Positions 1-8,654 of a DNA stretch of 64,000 nucleotides are shown one piece after another. Origin of the DNA: Streptomyces malaysiensis subsp. samsunensis (lineage in GTDB: Bacteria > Actinomycetota > Actinomycetes > Streptomycetales > Streptomycetaceae); NCBI RefSeq assembly GCF_024519315.1, contig NZ_JANIIC010000034.1, forward strand, positions 47,571-111,570, in the 5' to 3' direction. Below the pieces are notes generated by a model. The model saw only the letters and a program-made list of their open reading frames with translations, had not been told where the DNA came from and searched no databases. Position numbers and translations under genes: made by a program. Within the stretch, counting starts at the first letter, position 1. Each line of letters starts with the position of its first letter.

Positions 1-17
1 GCAGGAGGTGTGCGCCG

Positions 18-488
18 ATGGCGCTCGACCAGTCCTTCGTAGGGCGGACCTATCCGCCCACCGCCCCGTACGAGGTCGGCCGGGAGAAGATCCGGGAATT
101 CGCCGAGTCCCTCGGCGACACCAATCCGGTCTACACCGACCCCGAGGCGGCCAAGGCCCTCGGCTACCCCGATGTGATCGCCCCGCCGACGTTCATCTTC
201 ACGATCACCTTCAAGGCGGCCGGGAAGCAGGTTGTCGAGGACCCGCAGTTGGGACTGGACTACAGCCGGGTGGTCCATGGCGATCAGCGGTTCGAGTACA
301 CCCGCCCGGTCCGCGCGGGGGACCGCCTGAGGGTCACCTCGATCATCGACTCGATCAAGTCGCTGGCGGGCAACGACATCCTGTCCGTCCGCGGTGAGGT
401 CCACGACGAGGCGGGTGATCATGTAGCGACGTCGTTCACGACGCTGGTGGCCCGCGCCGCCGACGCAGAGGTGGAGGAGAGCAGATGA
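18..488 (+). CDS. MaoC-family dehydratase, FAS1-like N-terminal type (HadA-like subunit)
   Basis: A 156-residue hot-dog-fold protein of the MaoC/(R)-hydratase type, expected to act on beta-hydroxyacyl thioesters. The N-terminus (FVGRTYPPTAPYEVGREKI, then FAESLGDTNPVY) and the segment DVIAPPTF match the small FAS1-like N-domain family. The ATG at 18 follows an AGGAGG-like site at 3-8. Its stop overlaps the next start (ATGA at 485-488), so the two subunits are probably translationally coupled and form a heterodimer, as mycobacterial HadA with HadB or HadC. This subunit normally lacks the catalytic Asp-His pair. The acyl substrate cannot be told from sequence. Confidence 0.85.
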   Translation: MALDQSFVGRTYPPTAPYEVGREKIREFAESLGDTNPVYTDPEAAKALGYPDVIAPPTFIFTITFKAAGKQVVEDPQLGLDYSRVVHGDQRFEYTRPVRAGDRLRVTSIIDSIKSLAGNDILSVRGEVHDEAGDHVATSFTTLVARAADAEVEESR

Positions 489-919
489 CGGCCAAGATCT
501 CGTACGACTCCGTGGAGGTCGGCACCGAGGTGCCGGTGCGCGAGTTCCGGGTGAACCGCGCCGACCTCGTGCGGTACGCGGGCGCGTCGGGCGACTTCAA
601 CCCGATCCACTGGAACGAGAAGTTCGCCAAGGAGGTCGGCCTCCCCGACGTCATCGCCCATGGCGCCTACACCATGGCCGAGGCGGCCCGGGTGGTGACC
701 GAGTGGGCTGGCGACCCCGGCGCCCTCGTCGAGTACGGCGTCCGCTTCACCAGGCCGGTCGTGGTCCCCAACGACGACAAGGGCGCGGTCGTCGAGATCG
801 GCGCCAAGGTCGCCGCCAAGCTGGACGACGAGGCCCGTACGGTGCGCCTCGACATCACGGCGACCAGCGCCGGCCAGAAGGTGCTGGGCCGGGCCCGCGC
901 CGTGGTACGGCTCGTCTGA
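485..919 (+). CDS. MaoC-like dehydratase, catalytic subunit (HadB-like)
   Basis: A 144-residue MaoC-domain protein. The hydratase-2 signature is visible as RYAGASGDFNPIHW, with the Asp and His that are catalytic in this family, followed by DVIAHGAYTMA. It starts inside the stop codon of the preceding HadA-like gene, which supports a two-subunit 3-hydroxyacyl dehydratase. No further gene is coupled: the next coding region is murB at 1084. Streptomyces carry this pair next to murB (established knowledge, from memory). Its role in fatty-acid or polyketide-type metabolism is inference. Confidence 0.88.
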   Translation: MTAKISYDSVEVGTEVPVREFRVNRADLVRYAGASGDFNPIHWNEKFAKEVGLPDVIAHGAYTMAEAARVVTEWAGDPGALVEYGVRFTRPVVVPNDDKGAVVEIGAKVAAKLDDEARTVRLDITATSAGQKVLGRARAVVRLV

Positions 920-1083
920 GCCCTCGACCGCGCCCGAGTGTCCCCCCGGGCGGAGGAGAGCACGCCAGAGCGTGTGAAGCCCGTCCGAGCGCCTTACGGG
1001 CCGCATGCCCGTCGGCCCCCGGATCCCCACACCGGGGGCGGCCACTTCGAGGCCCCAGGGGGCGCCCCCGTACCCTTGAGCGC

Positions 1084-2139
1084 GTGCAGGAACTCCACGA
1101 CGCCCCCCTCGCGCCCCTCACCACCTTCCGCCTCGGCGGACCGGCCAACCGGCTGATCACGGCCACCACGGACGACGAGGTCATCGCCGCGGTCCGTGAG
1201 GCCGACGCGGCCGGGACCCCGCTGCTGGTGATCGGCGGCGGCAGCAATCTGGTCATCGCCGACAAGGGCTTCGACGGCACCGCGCTGCACATCGCGACCA
1301 GCGGCTTCACCCTCGACGGCACCCGTCTGGAGCTCGCCGCGGGCGAGAACTGGTCGGACGCCGTGGCCCGTACGGTCCGGGCGGGGCTCGCGGGCATCGA
1401 ATGCCTCGCCGGAATCCCCGGTTCCGCGGGAGCGACGCCGATACAGAACGTCGGCGCCTACGGCCAGGAGGTCTCCACCACGATCACCGAGGTGATCGCC
1501 TACGACCGCCGCGCCGACGAGGTCGTCACGATCCCCAACGCCGACTGCGCCTTCTCCTACCGCCACAGCCGCTTCAAGGCCGACCCCGACCGCCATGTGG
1601 TGCTCCGGGTCCGCTTCGGCCTCGAGGACGCCGGCGGGCTCTCCGCACCCGTCCGCTACGCCGAGACCGCACGGGTGCTCGGTGTCGAGGTGGGGGACCG
1701 GGTGCCGGCCGCCGTGGCCCGCGAGACCGTCCTGGGGCTGCGCGCGGGCAAGGGCATGGTGCTCGCCCCCGGGGACCACGACACCTGGTCCGCGGGGTCG
1801 TTCTTCACCAACCCGGTGCTCACCGAGGACGCCTACGCCGCCTTCCTGGCCCGCGTAGCCGAACGCCTCGGCCCGGACACCGCGCCGCCCGCCTTCCCGG
1901 CGGGCGACGGTCTGACCAAGACCTCCGCGGCCTGGCTGATCGACAAGGCGGGCTTCACCAAGGGCTACGGCACCGGCCCGGCCCGGATCTCCACCAAGCA
2001 CACGCTCGCCCTCACCAACCGGGGCGAGGCCACGACCGAGGATCTGCTGGCGCTGGCCCGCGAGGTGGTGGCCGGGGTCGAGGAGGCGTTCGGGATCCGG
2101 CTGATCAACGAGCCGGTGACGGTCGGCGTGAGCCTCTGA
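1084..2139 (+). CDS. murB: UDP-N-acetylenolpyruvoylglucosamine reductase MurB
   Basis: Cytoplasmic FAD enzyme that reduces UDP-GlcNAc-enolpyruvate to UDP-MurNAc with NADPH, the second committed step of peptidoglycan synthesis. The 351-residue product has the FAD-binding GGGSNLVIAD at residues 51-60, the IQNVGAYGQE loop, the SAGSFFTNPVL segment with the catalytic Ser, and the C-terminal GPARISTKHTLALTN region. The frame is open far upstream, but GTG at 1084 begins the conserved N-terminus (QELHDAPLAPLTTFRLGG) and gives a normal length. It converges on the adenosine deaminase gene with only 23 bp between stop codons. Confidence 0.95.
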   Translation: MQELHDAPLAPLTTFRLGGPANRLITATTDDEVIAAVREADAAGTPLLVIGGGSNLVIADKGFDGTALHIATSGFTLDGTRLELAAGENWSDAVARTVRAGLAGIECLAGIPGSAGATPIQNVGAYGQEVSTTITEVIAYDRRADEVVTIPNADCAFSYRHSRFKADPDRHVVLRVRFGLEDAGGLSAPVRYAETARVLGVEVGDRVPAAVARETVLGLRAGKGMVLAPGDHDTWSAGSFFTNPVLTEDAYAAFLARVAERLGPDTAPPAFPAGDGLTKTSAAWLIDKAGFTKGYGTGPARISTKHTLALTNRGEATTEDLLALAREVVAGVEEAFGIRLINEPVTVGVSL

Positions 2140-2144
2140 TCCAA

Positions 2145-2162
2145 CCTACTCACGTGAGTAGG
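2145..2162. terminator. Palindromic hairpin between convergent murB and add
   Basis: A perfect 18-bp palindrome (arms CCTACTC and GAGTAGG around ACGT) fills the 23-bp gap between the two stop codons. It could serve as a bidirectional terminator or transcript 3' end. There is no long T-run on either side. Confidence 0.5.
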
Positions 2163-3176
2163 TCAGCCCGCCAGCCAGTCGTCGATATCCGCCAGCATCC
2201 GCTGCCGCACCTCCTCCGGCGCGGCCGAACCGCGTACCGACTGACGGGCCAGCTCGGCCAGTTCGGCGTCCGTGAAGCCATGGTGCTCGCGCGCCAGCTC
2301 GTACTGCGCCGCCAGCCGTGAGCCGAACAGCAGCGGGTCGTCCGCTCCGAGCGCCATCGGCACCCCCGCGTCGTACAGCGTGCGCAGCGGCACGTCCTCG
2401 GGCTTCTCGTAGACCCCGAGCGCCACGTTGGACGACGGGCACACCTCGCAGGTCACCTGGCGCTCGGCGAGCCGGGTCAGCAGCCGCGGGTCCTCCGCCG
2501 CGCGCACCCCGTGGCCGACCCGGATCGCGCCGAGGTCGTCCAGGCAGTCCCGCACGCTGCCGGGGCCCGAGAGCTCGCCGCCGTGCGGCGCCGCCAGCAG
2601 CCCGCCGTCCCGGGCGATGGCGAAGGCCCGGTCGAAGTCACGGGCGAATCCGCGCCGTTCGTCGTTGGAGAGGCCGAAGCCGACGACGCCGCGGTCCGCG
2701 TAGCGCACCGCGAGCCGGGCGAGGGTGCGCGCCTCCAGCGGATGCTTCATGCGGTTGGCGGCGATCAGCACCCTGATCCCCAGCCCGGTGTCCGCGGAGG
2801 CGCTCTCGACCGCGTCCAGGATGACCTCGATCGCCGGGGTCAGCCCGCCCAGACGCGGGGCGTACGAGGTGGGGTCCACCTGGATCTCCAGCCACTGGGC
2901 CCCGTCCCGCACATCCTCCTGGGCCGCCTCGCGCACCAGCCGCCGGATGTCGTCGGGCTCGCGGAGGCAGGAGCGTGCGATGTCGTACAGCCGCTGGAAG
3001 CGGAACCAGCCGCGCTCATCGGTCGCGCGCAGCTTCGGCGGCTCGCCGCCGCTCAGTGCCTCGGGGAGGTGGACGCCGTACTTGTCGGCGAGTTCGAGGA
3101 GGGTTGCGGGGCGCATGGAGCCGGTGAAGTGAAGATGCAGATGCGCTTTGGGGAGCAGGTGTACATCGCGTGCCAT
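2163..3176 (-). CDS. Adenosine deaminase family protein
   Basis: A 337-residue TIM-barrel metal-dependent deaminase, predicted to convert adenosine (or a related purine) to inosine in the cytoplasm. Zinc and catalytic motifs are present: HLHLH near the N-terminus, APHGGEL, RVGHGVRA, CPSSNVALG and LGADDPLLF with the metal-binding Asp. The first motif ends in FTG rather than the usual LDG, so this belongs to an adenosine-deaminase-like branch and the exact purine substrate is less certain. The start is set at the ATG at 3176 (MARDVHLLPKAHLHLH). An upstream ATG at 3242 lies inside a strong hairpin and adds non-conserved residues. Confidence 0.85.
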   Translation of the reverse strand: MARDVHLLPKAHLHLHFTGSMRPATLLELADKYGVHLPEALSGGEPPKLRATDERGWFRFQRLYDIARSCLREPDDIRRLVREAAQEDVRDGAQWLEIQVDPTSYAPRLGGLTPAIEVILDAVESASADTGLGIRVLIAANRMKHPLEARTLARLAVRYADRGVVGFGLSNDERRGFARDFDRAFAIARDGGLLAAPHGGELSGPGSVRDCLDDLGAIRVGHGVRAAEDPRLLTRLAERQVTCEVCPSSNVALGVYEKPEDVPLRTLYDAGVPMALGADDPLLFGSRLAAQYELAREHHGFTDAELAELARQSVRGSAAPEEVRQRMLADIDDWLAG

Positions 3177-3246
3177 CAGCAGATACTGCCGCACGACCGG
3201 ATCGGTCGGTACCGCTTTCCCCGAACGGGGAGGCGCACACATGCGA

Positions 3247-3283
3247 AACGGGCCGGATCCGTCCCCGCGGATTCCGGCCCGTT
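3247..3283 (-). terminator. Hairpin between aspC and the adenosine deaminase gene
   Basis: An 11-bp perfect stem (AACGGGCCGGA with TCCGGCCCGTT) extends inward by four pairs with one bulge. Outer CACATG/CATGTG arms at 3238-3243 and 3286-3291 lengthen it. It lies downstream of aspC and upstream of add, both on the minus strand, and probably ends the aspC transcript. Confidence 0.6.
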
Positions 3284-3344
3284 CCCATGTGCTCGCGGAC
3301 CCGCGTCCAGGCGTACGAGCGGACGTACGTGCGGACGCGGCGCC

Positions 3345-4607
3345 TTACGCGCTCGCCTCGCCCAGCAGCTTCTGGAGCCGGGAGACGCCCTCGACGAGGT
3401 CCTCGTCGCCCAGCGCGTAGGACAGCCGCAGATAGCCCGGGGTGCCGAACGCCTCGCCCGGGACCACCGCGACCTCGGCCTCCTCCAGGATCAGCTCCGC
3501 CAGCTCGACGGTGGTCCGCGGCCGCTTGCCGCGGATCTCCTTGCCGAGCAGCCCCTTGACCGAGGGGTAGGCGTAGAAGGCGCCCTCCGGCTCCGGGCAC
3601 TCGACGCCGTCGATCTCGTTCAGCATCCGCACGATGGTGCGGCGGCGGCGGTCGAACGCCTCGCGCATCGTGGCCACGGCGTCGAGGTCGCCCGCGACGG
3701 CGGTCAGCGCGGCGACCTGAGCGACATTGCTCACATTCGAGGTGGCGTGCGACTGGAGGTTGGTCGCGGCCTTGATGACGTCCTTGGGGCCGATGACCCA
3801 GCCCACCCGCCAGCCGGTCATCGCGTACGTCTTCGCGACCCCGTTGACCACGATGCACTTGTCCCGCAGCTCGGGCACCACGACCGGCAGCGACTGGCTG
3901 CGTCCATCAGCGCTGGCGCGCGCGGCGGCGTCGCCGTAGACCAGGTGCTCGTAGATCTCGTCGGTCAGCACCCACAGCCCGTGCTCGGCGGCCCAGCGGC
4001 CGATCTCCTCGATCTGCTCACGGCTGTAGACCGCGCCGGTGGGGTTGGAGGGGGAGACGAAGAGCAGCACCTTGGTGTTCTTGGTGCGGGCCGCCTCCAG
4101 CTGCTCGACGGAGACGCGGTAGCCGGTCGTCTCGTCGGCGACGACCTCCACCGGGACACCGCCGGCCAGCCGGATCGACTCCGGGTAGGTCGTCCAGTAC
4201 GGCGCGGGGACGATGACCTCGTCGCCCGGGTCCAGGATCGCGGCGAACGCCTCGTAGATCGCCTGCTTACCGCCGTTGGTCACCAGGATCTGGGCCGCCT
4301 CGACCTCGTACCCGCTGTCGCGCAGCGTCTTCGCGGCGATCGCGGCCTTGAGCTCGGGCAGCCCGCCGGCCGGGGTGTAGCGGTGGTACTTCGGGTCGCG
4401 GCAGGCCGCCGCCGCGGCGTCGACCACGTAGTCGGGCGTGGGGAAGTCGGGCTCACCGGCGCCGAAGCCGATCACCGGACGGCCCGCGGCCTTGAGGGCC
4501 TTGGCCTTGGCGTCGACGGCGAGGGTCGCGGACTCGGAGATCGAGCCGATCCGGGCCGATACCCGCCGGTCGGTCGGGGACTGTACTGGGGGAGTAGCAG
4601 CGGTCAT
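3345..4607 (-). CDS. aspC: Aspartate aminotransferase (class I PLP transaminase)
   Basis: A 420-residue fold-type I PLP enzyme, probably interconverting aspartate/2-oxoglutarate with oxaloacetate/glutamate. Diagnostic parts are FGAGEPDFPTPD near the N-terminus, TNGGKQAIYEAF, SNPTGAVYS and the cofactor-lysine segment VAKTYAMTGWRVGW, typical of the subgroup Ib transaminases of actinobacteria. The ATG at 4607 (MTAATPPVQSPTDRR) gives the family length; a 32-residue upstream extension in frame looks non-coding. Homologues in this subgroup sometimes also accept prephenate or aromatic substrates, so specificity is inferred. Confidence 0.9.
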   Translation of the reverse strand: MTAATPPVQSPTDRRVSARIGSISESATLAVDAKAKALKAAGRPVIGFGAGEPDFPTPDYVVDAAAAACRDPKYHRYTPAGGLPELKAAIAAKTLRDSGYEVEAAQILVTNGGKQAIYEAFAAILDPGDEVIVPAPYWTTYPESIRLAGGVPVEVVADETTGYRVSVEQLEAARTKNTKVLLFVSPSNPTGAVYSREQIEEIGRWAAEHGLWVLTDEIYEHLVYGDAAARASADGRSQSLPVVVPELRDKCIVVNGVAKTYAMTGWRVGWVIGPKDVIKAATNLQSHATSNVSNVAQVAALTAVAGDLDAVATMREAFDRRRRTIVRMLNEIDGVECPEPEGAFYAYPSVKGLLGKEIRGKRPRTTVELAELILEEAEVAVVPGEAFGTPGYLRLSYALGDEDLVEGVSRLQKLLGEASA

Positions 4608-4769
4608 AGATGCATCGTCGCAGACGGGCGAAATGGGTGGCACACGGGTTTGCGGAGACTTCGCGCGCTTCTCGTTCGACGCCCGGCCGTCAAGCACGTA
4701 CACTCATCCGTCGTTGGCCGATCAACAGCCGGATCCGACCGCACACTCCGTGCAGCCGGATGTATGCGG

Positions 4770-4775
4770 TAGGTT
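4770..4775 (+). promoter_or_regulatory. Putative -10 element before tRNA-Trp
   Basis: TAGGTT, a typical Streptomyces housekeeping -10, sits 13 bp ahead of the tRNA 5' end. No convincing -35 is visible at the expected distance, so the call rests on the -10 and position only. Confidence 0.35.
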
Positions 4776-4788
4776 GGGAGTGCCGCAA

Positions 4789-4861
4789 AGGGTCGTAGCT
4801 CAATTGGTAGAGCACTGGTCTCCAAAACCAGCGGTTGGGGGTTCAAGTCCCTCCGGCCCTG
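4789..4861 (+). tRNA. trnW: tRNA-Trp (anticodon CCA)
   Basis: A complete cloverleaf can be folded. The acceptor stem AGGGTCG pairs with CGGCCCT (one G-U). The anticodon stem is CTGGT/ACCAG with loop CTCCAAA, anticodon CCA at 4822-4824. The T-arm contains GTTCAAGTC. The discriminator base is G at 4861 and the terminal CCA is not encoded. It lies between aspC (minus strand) and secE, the usual Streptomyces position. Confidence 0.97.
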
Positions 4862-4968
4862 CTACACGCACTGTGATGAGGGTGCGTGCATGCGTACGCA
4901 AGGACAAGCACCGCTGTGCGGCCGGGCCGGACGCGGCACGGCCACGACCCGGATTCAGGTGAGGACGA

Positions 4969-5256
4969 GTGACGGAAGCCCTTGGCTCCACCGCGACGCC
5001 TGAAAGCGGTCGTCCCGAGGATGAAGTGGCGACCAAGAGCCGCCGTGGCGGTAAGCGCGCGAAGAAGGGGCCCTTCGGCCGACTCGCGCTTTTCTACCGC
5101 CAGATCATCGCTGAGCTGCGGAAGGTCGTCTGGCCCACGCGCGGTCAGCTGTCGACGTACACCAGCGTGGTGATCGTCTTCGTCGTCATCATGATCGGCA
5201 TCGTGACCGTGATTGACTATGGGTTCAACAACGCCATCAAGTACGTCTTTGGCTGA
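4969..5256 (+). CDS. secE: Preprotein translocase subunit SecE
   Basis: A 95-residue membrane protein that clamps SecY in the SecYEG channel. The first 40 residues are hydrophilic and rich in Lys/Arg (KSRRGGKRAKKG). The conserved amphipathic helix FYRQIIAELRKVVWPTRGQL follows, then one transmembrane helix from about residue 64 to 85. Length and order match single-span SecE of actinobacteria. The start is GTG at 4969 after a GTGAGGA ribosome-binding site. It lies just ahead of nusG, as in most bacteria. Confidence 0.96.
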   Translation: MTEALGSTATPESGRPEDEVATKSRRGGKRAKKGPFGRLALFYRQIIAELRKVVWPTRGQLSTYTSVVIVFVVIMIGIVTVIDYGFNNAIKYVFG

Positions 5257-5339
5257 GACCCTCGCGAAGGGCGACCGCTTTCCCGGCGTCGCCTCTTTCG
5301 CACGTTCCACCCCTTTGAAGCCAGGAAGAAGCAGCCACA

Positions 5340-6176
5340 GTGTCTGACCCGAACCTGAACGACGCCGCCGAGCCCGTCGAGTCCCGTGAGGACGAGCTCG
5401 ACATCGTCGAGGCGGCGGACTCCGACCAGGCTGAAGCAGCCGACGCCGCGGCGGGTGTGCCCGCCGAGGAGGACGCGCTGCGTGTCGAGGACGAGAAGGC
5501 CCTCGAGGACGAGAAGGCCGAGCCGGAAGGGCTGGGCGAGGCGGTCGACGCGACCGAGGTCGACCCGGTCGAGGCGCTCCGCGAGGAGCTGCGTGGGCTG
5601 CCCGGTGAGTGGTATGTGATCCACACCTACGCGGGCTACGAGAAGCGCGTGAAGGCCAACCTGGAGCAGCGTGCCGTCTCGCTGAACGTCGAGGACTTCA
5701 TCTACCAGGCCGAGGTCCCCGAGGAAGAGATCGTCCAGATCAAGAACGGCGAGCGCAAGAACGTCCGGCAGAACAAGCTGCCCGGCTATGTGCTCGTCCG
5801 CATGGACCTGACGAACGAATCGTGGGGTGTGGTCCGTAACACCCCGGGTGTCACCGGCTTCGTGGGCAACGCCTACGACCCGTACCCGCTGACCCTGGAC
5901 GAGATCGTCAAGATGCTCGCCCCCGAGGCCGAGGAGAAGGCCGCCAAGGCCGCCGCCGAGGAGAGCGGCATGCCGGCGCCGAGCCGCAAGGTCGAGGTCC
6001 AGGTGCTGGACTTCGAGGTCGGCGACTCGGTCACCGTCACCGACGGCCCGTTCGCGACCCTCCAGGCGACGATCAACGAGATCAACGCCGACTCCAAGAA
6101 GGTCAAGGGCCTGGTGGAGATCTTCGGCCGGGAGACCCCGGTCGAGCTGAGCTTCGACCAGATCCAGAAGAACTAA
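5340..6176 (+). CDS. nusG: Transcription elongation/antitermination factor NusG
   Basis: A 278-residue NusG that binds the RNA polymerase clamp and couples it to ribosomes or Rho. Residues 1-85 form an acidic Glu/Asp/Ala-rich extension characteristic of Streptomyces NusG. The NGN domain starts at GEWYVIHTYAGYEKRVKANLEQR, and the C-terminal KOW domain has FEVGDSVTVTDGPFATL and EIFGRETPVEL. Start GTG at 5340. secE-nusG is a two-gene unit; a hairpin follows at 6200. Confidence 0.97.
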   Translation: MSDPNLNDAAEPVESREDELDIVEAADSDQAEAADAAAGVPAEEDALRVEDEKALEDEKAEPEGLGEAVDATEVDPVEALREELRGLPGEWYVIHTYAGYEKRVKANLEQRAVSLNVEDFIYQAEVPEEEIVQIKNGERKNVRQNKLPGYVLVRMDLTNESWGVVRNTPGVTGFVGNAYDPYPLTLDEIVKMLAPEAEEKAAKAAAEESGMPAPSRKVEVQVLDFEVGDSVTVTDGPFATLQATINEINADSKKVKGLVEIFGRETPVELSFDQIQKN

Positions 6177-6199
6177 GTCTCATCACGAGAACTTCCGAA

Positions 6200-6234
6200 C
6201 AGGTCAGACGGGCTTTCGCGGCCGGTCTGACCTG
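6200..6234 (+). terminator. Intrinsic-type terminator or attenuator after nusG
   Basis: A 10-bp perfect stem (CAGGTCAGAC with GTCTGACCTG) with a 15-nt GC-rich loop, followed by CGGTTTT at 6236-6242. It separates secE-nusG from rplKA. Confidence 0.6.
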
Positions 6235-6341
6235 CTCGGTTTTAAGGCGCACAGCTATACCCGTTATCGTTGTGCGGTATGCCTCCATCCGGATGATCCG
6301 GTTCGGAGGCGAACAACCTCTCACTAGGACCCGGAGAGAGC

Positions 6342-6776
6342 ATGCCTCCCAAGAAGAAGAAGGTCACGGGGCTGATCAAGCTCCAGATCCAGGCCGGCGC
6401 CGCGAACCCGGCCCCGCCGGTCGGCCCCGCGCTGGGTCAGCACGGCGTCAACATCATGGAGTTCTGCAAGGCATACAACGCCGCGACCGAGTCGCAGCGC
6501 GGCATGGTCGTGCCAGTGGAGATCACGGTCTACGAGGACCGCTCCTTCACCTTCGTGACCAAGACCCCGCCGGCCGCCAAGCTGATCCTCAAGGCCGCGG
6601 GCGTGGAGAAGGGCTCCGGCGAGCCGCACAAGACCAAGGTCGCCAAGATCACCCGCGACCAGGTGCGTGAGATCGCCACCACCAAGATGCCCGACCTGAA
6701 CGCCAACGACCTGGACGCCGCCGAGAAGATCATCGCCGGCACCGCCCGCTCCATGGGCATCACGGTCGAGGGCTGA
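6342..6776 (+). CDS. rplK: 50S ribosomal protein L11
   Basis: A 144-residue L11, the 23S rRNA GTPase-centre protein that also activates RelA and carries the thiostrepton site. The N-domain has the proline-rich [33 protein letters not shown], and the C-terminal RNA-binding domain ends [13 protein letters not shown] at 6342 follows a CGGAGAGA site. It forms an operon with rplA, classically repressed by L1 binding to the leader; I did not identify an L1 site with confidence. Confidence 0.97.
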
Positions 6777-6871
6777 CACCTCCACAGCGAGGGCCGACGG
6801 CCCTCGCGGCCATCTGTGGCAGGGCCAAGCGCTGGCCCGGACCACGAACTCCACAGACATCAGGAGCAAGA

Positions 6872-7591
6872 GTGAGCAAGCGCAGCAAGACTCTCCGCGC
6901 TGCGGACGCCAAGATCGACCGGGAGCGCGCGTACGCCCCGCTCGAGGCCGTCCGGCTGGCGAAGGACACCTCCGCGACCAAGTTCGACGCGACCGTCGAG
7001 GTCGCCATGCGCCTGGGCGTCGACCCGCGCAAGGCCGACCAGATGGTCCGCGGCACCGTGAACCTGCCGCACGGCACCGGTAAGACCGCCCGGGTCCTGG
7101 TCTTCGCGACCGGTGACCGTGCTGCGGCCGCGGAGGCCGCCGGCGCCGACATCGTCGGCTCCGACGAGCTCATCGACGAGGTGTCCAAGGGCCGTCTGGA
7201 CTTCGACGCCGTTGTCGCCACCCCGGATCTCATGGGCAAGGTCGGCCGTCTCGGCCGGGTGCTCGGTCCGCGTGGTCTGATGCCGAACCCGAAGACCGGC
7301 ACGGTCACCCCGGACGTCGCCAAGGCCGTCACGGAGATCAAGGGCGGCAAGATCGAGTTCCGCGTCGACAAGCACGCCAACCTGCACTTCATCATCGGCA
7401 AGCTCTCGTTCGACGAGACCAAGCTGGTGGAGAACTACGCCGCGGCGCTCGAGGAGGTCAACCGTCTCAAGCCGTCCGCCGCGAAGGGCCGCTACATCAA
7501 GAAGGCGACCCTGACCACCACGATGGGCCCCGGCATCCCGCTGGACGCCAACCGCACCCGCAACCTGCTGGCCGAGGAAGAGGCCGTCTGA
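6872..7591 (+). CDS. rplA: 50S ribosomal protein L1
   Basis: A 239-residue L1, the L1-stalk protein that helps release E-site tRNA and is the usual autogenous repressor of rplKA. Recognisable segments include VEVAMRLGVDPRKADQMVRG, the signature stretch with GRLGRVLGPRGLMPNPKTGTV, and the C-terminal TTTMGPGIPLD. Start GTG at 6872 after CAGGAG. A strong terminator follows at 7628, which closes the operon. Confidence 0.97.
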   Translation: MSKRSKTLRAADAKIDRERAYAPLEAVRLAKDTSATKFDATVEVAMRLGVDPRKADQMVRGTVNLPHGTGKTARVLVFATGDRAAAAEAAGADIVGSDELIDEVSKGRLDFDAVVATPDLMGKVGRLGRVLGPRGLMPNPKTGTVTPDVAKAVTEIKGGKIEFRVDKHANLHFIIGKLSFDETKLVENYAAALEEVNRLKPSAAKGRYIKKATLTTTMGPGIPLDANRTRNLLAEEEAV

Positions 7592-7627
7592 GGCGGCTTC
7601 TGAACCGGCGCACCACGGTGTGCAACC

Positions 7628-7667
7628 GCCGGGCCCCCGCACCGCGTCGAAGGTGCGGGGGCCCGGC
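7628..7667 (+). terminator. Rho-independent-type terminator of rplKA
   Basis: A perfect 16-bp stem (GCCGGGCCCCCGCACC with its complement) and an 8-nt loop, followed by the T-rich TTCTTCCGTTGT. Confidence 0.85.
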
Positions 7668-7692
7668 TTCTTCCGTTGTCGGACACCTCCGC

Positions 7693-7698
7693 TAGAGT
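7693..7698 (+). promoter_or_regulatory. Putative -10 element of the lipoprotein gene
   Basis: TAGAGT is a good Streptomyces -10 hexamer, 45 bp before the GTG start at 7743 and after the rplKA terminator. No good -35 is seen at 17-18 bp. Confidence 0.35.
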
Positions 7699-7742
7699 CA
7701 CTCAGCACAGACGTAAAAGAGAAATAAAAACTAGGGGGAGCC

Positions 7743-8630
7743 GTGCGCGGTACTCATGTCGGTGTGCGATGGGCGATAGCCGCCGGAAGCGTCGTTCTGA
7801 TGGTCGGCCTCACCGCGTGCGGTAGCGAGAAGTCCGGCGATGACAAGGCCGGCGACAAGGCGGGGGAGAAGTCGGGCCAGTCCGCGATGAGCCCGCTGGC
7901 GGCGCTCAAGCTGGCCTCGCAGCAGACGGACAAGAAGAACTCGGCCAAGGTCGAGGGCACCACCAAGATGGGCGAGCAGAACTCGCAGATGTCCGGTTCG
8001 ATGGACTGGGCCGACGGTATCCGGGCCAACATGTCCATCACCCAGAACGGTGGCGCCGTCGCCTCGTCGCCCATCGCGGGCAAGCCGATGGACGCGCGGT
8101 ACACCCCGGACGCGATGTTCCTGAACATGGGCGACGAGTTCGCCGCGCAGGCCGGCGGCGGTAAGCACTGGGTGAAGTACGACTACGACGTGCTGGCCCA
8201 GAAGGCGGGTCCCTCGGGCGCGTTCCTGAAGGACCAGATGCAGAACAACAACCCGTCGCGCTCGGTGGAGCTGCTGCTCGCCACGGGCAAGGTCAAGAGC
8301 GTGGGTTCCGAGGACGTGAAGGGCGTCAAGGCCACGCACTACACGGGCACGGTCAAGGTCTCCGAGATCGCCAAGATGCAGTCCAAGGAGCTGAGCCAGT
8401 CCGACCTGGACGCCCTCCAGAAGCAGCTGGAGTCCTCCGGCATGGACACCGAGACCATCGACCTGTGGGTCGACGGCGAGAACCTGCTGGTCAAGAAGCG
8501 TGAGCAGGCCACCAGCAACAACGGCGCCTACGACTCCACGGTCTACTACTCGGACTACGGCACCACCGTGACGGTCACCGAGCCCACCTCCTCGGACACC
8601 GTGGACTTCCAGGACATGCTCCAGCAGTAG
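7743..8630 (+). CDS. Lipoprotein, LppX/LprG-like
   Basis: A 295-residue secreted lipoprotein. It has a short hydrophobic signal and the lipobox LTAC, with Cys26 as lipidation site, then a charged Lys/Asp/Gly linker. The body alternates hydrophilic beta segments (SMDWADGIRANMSI, ATHYTGTVKV, IDLWVDGENLLVKKREQAT) that resemble the LppX/LprAFG fold, a lipid-binding pocket in mycobacterial homologues. Streptomyces have such a gene between rplA and rplJ (from memory). The ligand and role are unknown. Start GTG at 7743 after the purine-rich AGGGGGAGCC. Confidence 0.8.
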   Translation: MRGTHVGVRWAIAAGSVVLMVGLTACGSEKSGDDKAGDKAGEKSGQSAMSPLAALKLASQQTDKKNSAKVEGTTKMGEQNSQMSGSMDWADGIRANMSITQNGGAVASSPIAGKPMDARYTPDAMFLNMGDEFAAQAGGGKHWVKYDYDVLAQKAGPSGAFLKDQMQNNNPSRSVELLLATGKVKSVGSEDVKGVKATHYTGTVKVSEIAKMQSKELSQSDLDALQKQLESSGMDTETIDLWVDGENLLVKKREQATSNNGAYDSTVYYSDYGTTVTVTEPTSSDTVDFQDMLQQ

Positions 8631-8654
8631 AGCCGATTTGCCTGGCCGCGGCCC

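Noticed and set aside
3177..3242. Longer start for the adenosine deaminase (ATG at 3242)
   Set aside because: The extension lies in a terminator-like hairpin and adds residues without family similarity.
4789..4861. tRNA-Trp as an integration site with an adjacent island
   Set aside because: No integrase, no duplicated tRNA 3' end; both flanks are core genes.
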